Of a stretch of 8,757 bases of DNA, positions 1 to 4,978 are shown piece after piece (position 1 is the stretch's first letter; the number at the start of each line of letters is the position of its first letter). Origin of the DNA: a bacterium (GTDB taxonomy: Bacteria; NPL-UPA2; JAUVJM01); the NCBI GenBank assembly GCA_030596585.1, contig JAUVJM010000052.1, positions 1 to 8,757 of the forward strand, read 5' to 3'. The translations under genes were made by a program, and so were the position numbers. Under the pieces are notes generated by a model, which saw only the letters and a list, made by a program, of their open reading frames with translations, was not told the origin of the DNA and did not search any database.

Positions 1-75
1 CTCGTGCCGGCGGATGTCCTCGAAGAGATTAAAAAGAGCGAACATATATCTGATGTGAAGCAGGTGAGGTTGTAG
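1..75 (+). CDS. serA: C-terminal end of D-3-phosphoglycerate dehydrogenase (partial)
   Basis: Only the last 24 codons are in the window, read from base 1 to a TAG stop at 73-75. The peptide begins LVPADVLEEIKKSE and ends VKQVRL. This matches the usual end of SerA's C-terminal ACT domain, which has a VPxxVLEEI helix followed by a final V-x-x-V-R-L strand. SerA oxidises 3-phosphoglycerate in the first step of serine synthesis, and the ACT domain is its regulatory serine-sensing part in many bacteria. purA begins 22 bases downstream in the same direction, so the two are probably co-transcribed. The assignment rests on a short tail; another ACT-domain protein is possible. Confidence 0.6.
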   Translation, partial: LVPADVLEEIKKSEHISDVKQVRL

Positions 76-97
76 TTGAACTACAAAGAGGGAGATT

Positions 98-1399
98 ATG
101 GCGGCGATAATTGTTGTCGGAACGCAGTGGGGAGATGAAGGCAAGGGAAAGATTATAGATATCCTGAGCCGGCAAGCTGATGTCATAGCCCGTTATCAGG
201 GCGGCAACAACGCGGGTCATACTGTCGTTGTTGGGGAAGAAGAGTTTACTTTCCACCTTATCCCTTCAGGAATTCTTCATCCCGGCAAGAAGTGCGTAAT
301 CGGAAGCGGGGTTGTCATTGACCCGCAGGGGTTGATTGAGGAAATAGAAGAGCTTGAGCCAAAGGGGATAGCTTTTGCCGGCAGGCTTTTCATAAGTGAC
401 CGGGCGCACATCACTATGCCGTACCATAAGGTTCTTGACAGAGTCATAGATGAGAAAAGAGGTAAAGGCAAGATTGGAACCACCGGGCGCGGAATCGGCA
501 CTACATACATGGACAAAACAGCAAGAGTCGGAATTCGTGTATGTGATTTTCTTGATAGGGAAGTGCTGAAAGAAAAGCTTGAAATTGGGCTTTCGGAGAA
601 GAACGACCTTCTGCGCAGGCTTAACAGCCATCATCATCTTGATTCCGAAAAGAAGATGCTGGATGAGTACACCGGCTATGCAGAGAGAATGAAGCCGTTT
701 GTTACTGATACGTCTTTTATGGTGAATGAGGCAATCCGTAATGGGGAGAACGTTTTGTTTGAAGGCGCTCAGGGGGCTTTACTCGACATTAATTTTGGAA
801 CCTATCCATACGTTACTTCGTCTCATCCGATTTCCGGCGGAGCGTGTGTCGGCGTTGGTGTCGGACCCACGAGGATTGATAAAGTCGTGGGGGTCGTCAA
901 GGCATACACAACACGGGTTGGAGGGGGACCTTTCCCCACCGAACTTGAAGGTGATCTGGCTGAAACACTCAGAAATGCAGGTCCTATCGGCGAATATGGG
1001 CGTACGACGGGACGGCCAAGGAGGTGCGGCTGGTTCGATGCCGTGGTGGTGAGACAGTCTGCCATTATCAACGGGCTTGATTGCATTGCCGTAACAAGAC
1101 TTGACATTCTGGATAGATTTAGTAAGATAAAAATGTGCGTTGGGTATGAATACGGCGGCAGGACTCTGCGTGAGTTCCCGTCTCTCCTGAAAGTAGTCGA
1201 GAGCTGTAAGCCGGTTTATGAGGAAATGGATGGGTGGAATGAGGATACCTCGGGAGTCAGGCGTTTCAGAGACTTGCCCATGAATGCCAGACGTTACCTG
1301 GAAAAAATATCCGGTTTGGCGGAAACTGAGCTTTGCATGGTTTCCACTGGCCCGGGAAGAGAACAAACAATCAAAGTGAAAGATGTATGGCGCCCTTAA
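98..1399 (+). CDS. purA: Adenylosuccinate synthetase
   Basis: This 433-residue protein makes adenylosuccinate from IMP, aspartate and GTP, the first committed step from IMP to AMP in the cytoplasm. The length matches the family (about 430). The N-terminal loop GTQWGDEGKGK at residues 8-18 contains the catalytic Asp13. NNAGHTV at 37-43 supplies His41, the same numbering as in the E. coli enzyme. Further conserved segments are FEGAQGALLDI (IMP site), GGGPFPTEL and TTGRPRRCGWFD (active-site loops), all present and intact. The ATG start follows a good ribosome-binding site, AGAGGGAG, with a short spacer. The gene lies just downstream of the serA end. Its last four codons (Trp-Arg-Pro-stop) come almost wholly from the first ten bases of the following tRNA-Lys gene, so the final residues are probably not functionally constrained. 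Confidence 0.97.
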   Translation: MAAIIVVGTQWGDEGKGKIIDILSRQADVIARYQGGNNAGHTVVVGEEEFTFHLIPSGILHPGKKCVIGSGVVIDPQGLIEEIEELEPKGIAFAGRLFISDRAHITMPYHKVLDRVIDEKRGKGKIGTTGRGIGTTYMDKTARVGIRVCDFLDREVLKEKLEIGLSEKNDLLRRLNSHHHLDSEKKMLDEYTGYAERMKPFVTDTSFMVNEAIRNGENVLFEGAQGALLDINFGTYPYVTSSHPISGGACVGVGVGPTRIDKVVGVVKAYTTRVGGGPFPTELEGDLAETLRNAGPIGEYGRTTGRPRRCGWFDAVVVRQSAIINGLDCIAVTRLDILDRFSKIKMCVGYEYGGRTLREFPSLLKVVESCKPVYEEMDGWNEDTSGVRRFRDLPMNARRYLEKISGLAETELCMVSTGPGREQTIKVKDVWRP

Positions 1400-1465
1400 C
1401 TCATCTGGTAGAGTAACGGCCTTTTAAGCCGTGAGTGGCAGGTTCGAGTCCTGCAGGGCGCACCA
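1390..1465 (+). tRNA. tRNA-Lys, anticodon TTT
   Basis: The cloverleaf is complete. The acceptor stem GCGCCCT (1390-1396) pairs perfectly with AGGGCGC (1455-1461). The D stem is ACTC/GAGT. The anticodon stem ACGGC/GCCGT encloses the loop CTTTTAA, which gives anticodon TTT. The T arm is GCAGG-TTCGAGT-CCTGC. The discriminator base is A, and CCA is encoded at 1463-1465. The first ten bases overlap the 3' end of purA, including its TAA stop at 1397-1399. The mature 5' end therefore has to be cut out of a purA-containing transcript by RNase P unless a promoter sits within purA. Confidence 0.97.
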
Positions 1466-1472
1466 GAAAAAA

Positions 1473-1548
1473 CAGTAGTCAGTGATCAGCGGGCAGTTTT
1501 TTGAGATCTCAATGTTGTGTTCTGCTGGTCACTGACAACTGATCACTG
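1473..1548. repeat. Inverted heptamer repeat between tRNA genes
   Basis: The spacer between the two tRNAs carries degenerate 7-base units. The left arm has AGTAGTC, AGTGATC and AGCGGGC in tandem (1474-1494). The right arm has TGGTCAC, TGACAAC and TGATCAC in tandem (1526-1546), which is the opposite orientation of the same unit. Bases 1473-1490 pair with 1524-1541 at 16 of 18 positions around a 33-base loop. That loop contains the 12-base palindrome TTGAGATCTCAA at 1501-1512. It looks like a dispersed intergenic repeat. A role in separating or processing the two tRNAs is possible, but nothing in the sequence proves it. Confidence 0.7.
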
Positions 1549-1556
1549 TGTTTAAT

Positions 1557-1631
1557 GTCCCCATCGACTAGTGGTTAGGTCATCACTCTTTCAAGGTGAT
1601 AGCGGGGGTTCGAGTCCCCCTGGGGACACCA
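1557..1631 (+). tRNA. tRNA-Glu, anticodon TTC
   Basis: The cloverleaf is complete. The acceptor stem GTCCCCA (1557-1563) pairs with TGGGGAC (1621-1627). The D stem is GACT/GGTC. The anticodon stem TCACT/GGTGA holds the loop CTTTCAA, so the anticodon is TTC. The T arm is GGGGG-TTCGAGT-CCCCC. The discriminator base is A, and CCA is encoded at 1629-1631. It lies 91 bases after tRNA-Lys and 49 bases before the PilZ gene, in the same orientation, so a shared primary transcript is likely. Confidence 0.97.
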
Positions 1632-1680
1632 GTTTTGGCTATCAGCTTTCAGAAAATATGGTTTAAACAGGAGGGGAATA

Positions 1681-2067
1681 GTGGCAGAAACCTACGCAGG
1701 AGAAAACAGGAGGCAATATCCCCGGAGGGAGGAGAAGCTGGTGCTTCGTTATCGCGAGGCGAGGGGTATGAGCCTCGATCATCTTTCGGAACAGAGGAAC
1801 TCGGATACGGCAAACGTATGCGGCGGAGGGCTTTGTTTTGAATCTGAGGTTTACGTGCCCGTCAGCAGTGTTATGGACGTTGTGCTGAAGAAAGCGGTTG
1901 CCGGCGGTCAGAAGACGATTTTGCCTATTCCTGCCACCGGTAAGGTTGTCTGGATAAGGCAGGTTGAGACAGGGAACTACCGGTTAGGGTTGCAGTTCCT
2001 CAATATAGAAGAGTCTCACCGTGAGGAAATTCTCAAGAACGTTCAGGAAGGTCTTTCGAGTGGGTAG
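1681..2067 (+). CDS. PilZ-domain protein, putative c-di-GMP receptor
   Basis: A 128-residue single-domain protein. The GTG start is chosen because AGGAGGGG sits just upstream at a normal distance. PilZ domains bind cyclic di-GMP through an RxxxR motif and a later (D/N)xSxxG motif. Here RQYPR at residues 11-15 fits the first. ANVCGGG at 44-50 fits the second, with Cys47 in place of the usual Ser. The strand pattern ending in GKVVWIRQ...YRLGLQFLNI (88-109) is typical of the PilZ barrel. No signal peptide or membrane segment is seen, so it is probably cytoplasmic. It stands between tRNA-Glu and metF with no obvious partner (GGDEF, EAL, flagellar or cellulose genes) nearby, so its target is unknown. 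The family is fairly sure; ligand binding is an inference. Confidence 0.82.
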   Translation: MAETYAGENRRQYPRREEKLVLRYREARGMSLDHLSEQRNSDTANVCGGGLCFESEVYVPVSSVMDVVLKKAVAGGQKTILPIPATGKVVWIRQVETGNYRLGLQFLNIEESHREEILKNVQEGLSSG

Positions 2068-2096
2068 TAGCAGGGCAAAGAAGGGGTGTTGGAAAA

Positions 2097-2972
2097 ATGA
2101 CTCGTTTGAAGAAAGCTCTTGAAGGCGGCGGGTTTGTCGTAACCGGCGAAATTGGCCCCCCCAAGGGCGTGAATCTGGAAAAGATACTTGAAGAAGCTGA
2201 GAAATATCTGCGGGGGAAGGTTGTTGCCGTTAACGTGACCGATATCCAGAGTGCGGTTATGCGGGTAGGGTCACTGGCCGTATGCCAGAAGCTCCTGGAA
2301 ATGGATATAGAGCCTGTCTTTCAGATGACTTGCCGGGATAGAAACAGACTTGCCCTCCAATCTGATTTGCTGAGTGCTTACGTTCTGGGTATCAAGAACG
2401 TTCTGGCATTGACCGGAGATTATGTCACTCTGGGTGACCATCCTCAGTCAAAGCCGGTATTTGATCTTGACTCCGTATCTTTGCTTGAGACAATGAAAAA
2501 ACTGGAATCCGGAAAGGACCTGACGGACAATGAGCTGGATGGGGCGCCGTCTTTCTTCAAAGGCGCCGTGGTAACTCCTGCCTCGGATCCGCTGGAGCCC
2601 CAGATTATAAAGATGGAGAAAAAGATTGAGGCGGGAGCTCAGTTTTTCCAGACTCAGGCAGTGTATGATGCGAAACAGTTCGAGGAGTTTATGAAGAAGG
2701 TTTCGCATTTGAATGTTCCTGTTCTCGTGGGAATTGTGCTCCTGAAGTCAGCTGGGATGGCGAAATTTATGAACGAAAACGTTGCAGGTGTTTCTGTGCC
2801 TGATGAGTTAATAAAAGAAATGACGGTTCCGAAAGAAGACAGAAGGAAAAAGTCGGTTGAAATAGCCGGAAGGCTGATCAGGGAGATGAAGGATATGTGT
2901 CAGGGAGTCCACCTGATGACGCTCGGCTGGGATAAAGAAGTGCCGCTTGTCATCGAAGCCGCCGGGTTGTAA
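2097..2972 (+). CDS. metF: Methylenetetrahydrofolate reductase (MetF family)
   Basis: A 291-residue TIM-barrel flavoprotein of the MetF family that reduces 5,10-methylene-THF to 5-methyl-THF. This feeds methionine synthesis or, in acetogens, the methyl branch of the Wood-Ljungdahl pathway. The segment GEIGPPKG at 17-24 contains the expected catalytic Glu (E18). VNVTDIQ (46-52), QMTCRDRNR (76-84) and ALTGD (104-108) line the barrel in the family order. A later segment VGIVLLKSAGMAKFMNENV matches the conserved stretch that ends in a P-G-V-x-V-P-like loop. The length fits the short bacterial type without the eukaryotic regulatory domain. There is no adjacent metV, codhII/acs or folD, so a Wood-Ljungdahl role is not shown here. 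The gene starts 29 bases after the PilZ gene and has a modest ribosome-binding site (AAGGGGTG). Its stop codon sits in a hairpin loop. Confidence 0.92.
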   Translation: MTRLKKALEGGGFVVTGEIGPPKGVNLEKILEEAEKYLRGKVVAVNVTDIQSAVMRVGSLAVCQKLLEMDIEPVFQMTCRDRNRLALQSDLLSAYVLGIKNVLALTGDYVTLGDHPQSKPVFDLDSVSLLETMKKLESGKDLTDNELDGAPSFFKGAVVTPASDPLEPQIIKMEKKIEAGAQFFQTQAVYDAKQFEEFMKKVSHLNVPVLVGIVLLKSAGMAKFMNENVAGVSVPDELIKEMTVPKEDRRKKSVEIAGRLIREMKDMCQGVHLMTLGWDKEVPLVIEAAGL

Positions 2973-2982
2973 GAGGCGGCTT
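2956..2982 (+). terminator. Hairpin spanning the metF stop codon
   Basis: AAGCCGCC (2956-2963) and GGCGGCTT (2975-2982) form a perfect 8-bp stem with an 11-base loop that contains the metF TAA stop at 2970-2972. It is GC-rich and sits exactly at the end of the plus-strand block, as a transcription end signal would. It lacks a continuous T run downstream (only a mixed C/T stretch follows), so it may instead be a weak terminator or an RNA-stabilising 3' structure. Confidence 0.5.
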
Positions 2983-3410
2983 GTCTCACTTCCCTCCATT
3001 CTATTTAGAGACCCAAGAGCAGGAAATTCAACTCTCGATCATAGGTATACCACACGCGGCAGAAAAGCTGGGATGATCTATTTGCTATCTATAATAAAGC
3101 GGGCATTAACAGGATGTCGTGTTGGTTGTGTATCAAGATCAACACAGTAGACTTTCGAGAACTTATAACATAAGTTTTATCATGGGCAAATAGCTCTGTC
3201 AAGCCGATCTTCTTGTCATCTTGGGCCACTTTGTCATTTAAATATGAACCCCCTTGCTTAACTTGGCACATCTGCATGCCAGCCTTCCGTTGCCACTAAT
3301 TATGCTCTGGGAAGTTTTATTACTGCAGGAATCTGGCTTGCAATAGATTTCTTCACCGGTATGCAGGGCAACGTGTTCACATTGGGCTGACACAGACGTT
3401 GAACTGATTA
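2973..3410. other. Convergent intergenic region with no intact gene
   Basis: This 438-base stretch lies between the ends of the metF block and the minus-strand block. No open frame here has a convincing start plus ribosome-binding site. Two fragments stand out. One is a minus-strand frame of 62 codons at 3089-3277 (listed separately). The other is a plus-strand frame at 3262-3390 with no start codon, whose hydrophobic stretch YALGSFITAGIWLAIDFF could be a membrane segment or chance. An imperfect inverted repeat with CAACGT (3369-3374) and ACGTTG (3396-3401) arms lies 10 bases past the end of the minus-strand gene and could help end its transcript. The region may be decaying former coding DNA. 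Confidence 0.5.
3089..3277 (-). pseudogene. Possible remnant of a DUF899-like gene
   Basis: The 62-codon frame contains GGSYLNDKVAQDDKKIGLTE followed by LFAHDKTYVI and later LILIHN. Members of DUF899 (a thioredoxin-like family) typically show a GG, then a D-Y-V-F-like strand, then L-S-E-L-F, then a hydrophobic strand ending in I-H-N-M-G. The order and spacing are similar, but the expected continuation with a CxxC-type motif is missing and the frame closes after 20 more residues. There is no clear ribosome-binding site, and stops lie close on both sides in all frames. I made this comparison from memory of the family. Chance resemblance is quite possible. Confidence 0.2.
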
Positions 3411-4505
3411 CTACAAAGCATCATACCCCGAAAGAAAATGCTCAACTTCCTTTTCCTGCGTAATGTCAGCGTTTCCGATCATGACCAAGCCGTTGGCACT
3501 GCCAAGCTGTTCAGCTACAATATCAAGTGTCTTAAGCCCGATCGGTTCAGGCTCCGGGTATATTTGTATTAGCTTCCCTGCCTCACGGATTTTTCTATAG
3601 ACATCGGGCCACTCAGTTGTCGGAGGTACCCCTGCACCGGGAATCCACTGGACGCCTTTTAGTTCCTTAATTTCAAGCAGTGAATCAAGATGAGGCAGCT
3701 GACCGGGGCCGTCCAGGTGATAAAACGGGTTTTTCAACCGTTTGCAGGCTGCAGCCAGTTCCGGTTTGACAAATTCGTCAAACATTTCGGGGCTGATCAT
3801 ATAACAAAAATCACATTGCAGCATGTAATGAGGTTCTTCGGAGAAAATCGATGCCCAGGCGGTATACCCGGGATTCTCCGGCTGCAATATTTTGTTGAAC
3901 TCGCCAAAGTACTTAAACCATAGTTCATGTGCCTCCCAGGTCAGGGATTTAACCGCATCCGGTTGGTCATATAGGTCGAGAAGAAGTTTTTCGCTGGGAC
4001 GAAATATGGAAAGAATGTCAAGATTGCCGCCGAGGTCTATCATGCCCACTTGCACAAGACCGGCCCAATATTCCATGGCAGCCTGGCAGACGTCCTTAAC
4101 GCGCTGCAGCCAGGCATTATCCGGTTTGTATGCGAAGCGGACTTCAGTAATCTCCTGCATTTTTTCGGGATGAAACCAGACTGTATCGTTAGCATTTTCC
4201 AATACGGCTCCCATGAAAGCCGATATTACACCTGCCCCGAAGTTTGGCCAGATACAGGGGAATGCGTCACCCATATACTTTTTACACGAGAGGTCATAGT
4301 CCCATCGCTTTACGATTTCTTTTGCCGGGACGGAAGTATTGTAAAATGACGCGAATCCATAGTAGGGCAATGAAGGCTGCGGTTTCCCGGGGTCTTTCCC
4401 TGACAGGGTAATTTGTATCAAGGGACGTTCGAGTTCGCCTGCCCACCATTTGCGTGCATCTTCCTTTATTTTGCCCCATCGTTCAGGAGAAAAATCTATT
4501 GCCAT
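3411..4505 (-). CDS. Uroporphyrinogen decarboxylase-superfamily protein
   Basis: A 364-residue soluble protein of the URO-D superfamily, which includes haem-pathway URO-D and the corrinoid methyltransferases MtaA, MtbA and CmuA. The N-terminus RWGKIKEDARKWWAGELERP and the C-terminal half, with SEEPHYMLQCDFCYMIS (about 222-238), FYHLDGPGQ (261-269) and VQWIPGAG (285-292), resemble a widespread uncharacterised subgroup. The canonical methyltransferase zinc motif HxC is not present; the matching place reads His263-Leu-Asp265, and Cys231 and Cys234 lie before it. The start at 4505 is preferred over the upstream ATG at 4577 because GGAGG lies 10 bases before it, the family begins near here, and the extra 24 residues are low-complexity and overlap a hairpin. 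The gene follows tRNA-Ser by 91 bases in the same direction. Its substrate is unknown; genuine haem synthesis seems unlikely. Confidence 0.75.
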   Translation of the reverse strand: MAIDFSPERWGKIKEDARKWWAGELERPLIQITLSGKDPGKPQPSLPYYGFASFYNTSVPAKEIVKRWDYDLSCKKYMGDAFPCIWPNFGAGVISAFMGAVLENANDTVWFHPEKMQEITEVRFAYKPDNAWLQRVKDVCQAAMEYWAGLVQVGMIDLGGNLDILSIFRPSEKLLLDLYDQPDAVKSLTWEAHELWFKYFGEFNKILQPENPGYTAWASIFSEEPHYMLQCDFCYMISPEMFDEFVKPELAAACKRLKNPFYHLDGPGQLPHLDSLLEIKELKGVQWIPGAGVPPTTEWPDVYRKIREAGKLIQIYPEPEPIGLKTLDIVAEQLGSANGLVMIGNADITQEKEVEHFLSGYDAL

Positions 4506-4526
4506 AATTTGATGTCCTCCACACGG

Positions 4527-4550
4527 CCCTTTTCCACAAGTGGAGAAGGG
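4527..4550 (-). repeat. Hairpin just upstream of the URO-D-like gene
   Basis: CCCTTTTCCAC (4527-4537) and GTGGAGAAGGG (4540-4550) are inverted repeats matching at 10 of 11 positions around two central bases. Read on the minus strand, this stem ends 6 bases before the GGAGG ribosome-binding site of the URO-D-like gene, in the 91-base spacer after tRNA-Ser. No T run follows on either strand, so it is not a standard intrinsic terminator. It may be an mRNA leader structure, a processing signal next to the tRNA, or a dispersed intergenic repeat. Confidence 0.5.
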
Positions 4551-4596
4551 AAGAGATGAATTAGATGAGAGGCACAAAGGTTCGAATTGGTTGCAT

Positions 4597-4686
4597 TGGC
4601 GGAGAGGGAGGGATTCGAACCCCCGTGACGGTTACCCGCCAAACGGTTTTCGAGACCGCCCCCTTCAGCCGCTCGGGCACCTCTCC
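4597..4686 (-). tRNA. tRNA-Ser, anticodon CGA
   Basis: Read on the minus strand, the acceptor stem GGAGAGG (4686-4680) pairs with CCTCTCC (4607-4601). The discriminator is G, as usual for serine tRNAs, and CCA is encoded (4599-4597). The anticodon stem GCGGT/ACCGT, with one G-T pair, carries the loop CTCGAAA, so the anticodon is CGA, reading UCG. A long class II variable arm and a T arm GGGGG-TTCGAAT-CCCTC are present, for a total of 90 bases. It begins 20 bases after the acpP stop codon, which suggests it is cut from the acpP operon transcript. Confidence 0.96.
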
Positions 4687-4706
4687 GGAGTTCATACATG
4701 TTCTCT

Positions 4707-4976
4707 CTACTGAGGATCTGCGCCGCTCTTTCCCTGCTCCTTCATGGATTTTTCTATATGCTCGATTGCCTTACCCACGGTTCTGACGTTTAAGGCTGCC
4801 TCTTCGTCCATCTCTATGTCAAATTCTTCCTCGAAAGCGGCAACAAGCTCTACGCTCTTGAGAGAGTCCGCTCCCAGGTCCTTAACGAAATCCGAATCTG
4901 GGTTTATCAGGCTCTCTTCAACTTTCAACTGTCGTGACACAACCTTCTTGACTTTGTCTGTTACGGAATCTGCCAT
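4707..4976 (-). CDS. acpP: Acyl carrier protein
   Basis: A small acidic protein of 89 residues that carries growing acyl chains on a 4'-phosphopantetheine arm. The modification site DLGADSLKSVELV places the attachment serine at residue 38, and the following acidic helix FEEEFDIEMDEEAA is typical of fatty-acid-synthesis ACPs. It is about ten residues longer than the common 77-80, with a polar tail after the last helix. The start lies only 2 bases after the stop of the upstream GlmU-like gene, and its ribosome-binding site (AAGGAGAGG) is inside that gene's last codons, so translation is probably coupled. Unlike most acpP genes it does not sit beside fabD, fabG or fabF in this window. It could be a specialised ACP (for example for lipid A or another acylated product) rather than the main one. 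Confidence 0.93.
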   Translation of the reverse strand: MADSVTDKVKKVVSRQLKVEESLINPDSDFVKDLGADSLKSVELVAAFEEEFDIEMDEEAALNVRTVGKAIEHIEKSMKEQGKSGADPQ

Positions 4977-4978
4977 GA

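Noticed and set aside
779..1366. Minus-strand open frame of 195 codons opposite purA
   Set aside because: It lies wholly antisense to a gene with intact family motifs, and its translation has no recognisable domain.
1473..1548. CRISPR-like repeat between the tRNAs
   Set aside because: The units are 7 bases, contiguous and inverted, with no spacers of regular length and no cas genes.
1596..1841. Plus-strand frame of 81 codons starting inside tRNA-Glu
   Set aside because: It begins inside a tRNA and overlaps the PilZ gene in another frame; the PilZ frame has the ribosome-binding site and domain motifs.
4050..4349. Plus-strand frames opposite the URO-D-like gene
   Set aside because: They are shadows of the coding strand with no family features or ribosome-binding sites.
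4506..4577. Longer N-terminus for the URO-D-like protein starting at 4577
   Set aside because: The extra 24 residues are low-complexity and cross a hairpin, and the start at 4505 has its own GGAGG site and matches the family start.
4575..4592. GGTTCGAATTGG beside tRNA-Ser as a possible integration-site (att) remnant
   Set aside because: It shares only the short T-loop core, which is itself nearly palindromic. No integrase or extended direct repeat of the tRNA end is present.
4565..4786. Plus-strand open frame of 73 codons containing GGEGGIRTPVTVTR
   Set aside because: It is the antisense of tRNA-Ser. This peptide is a well-known false protein created by reading across serine tRNA genes.
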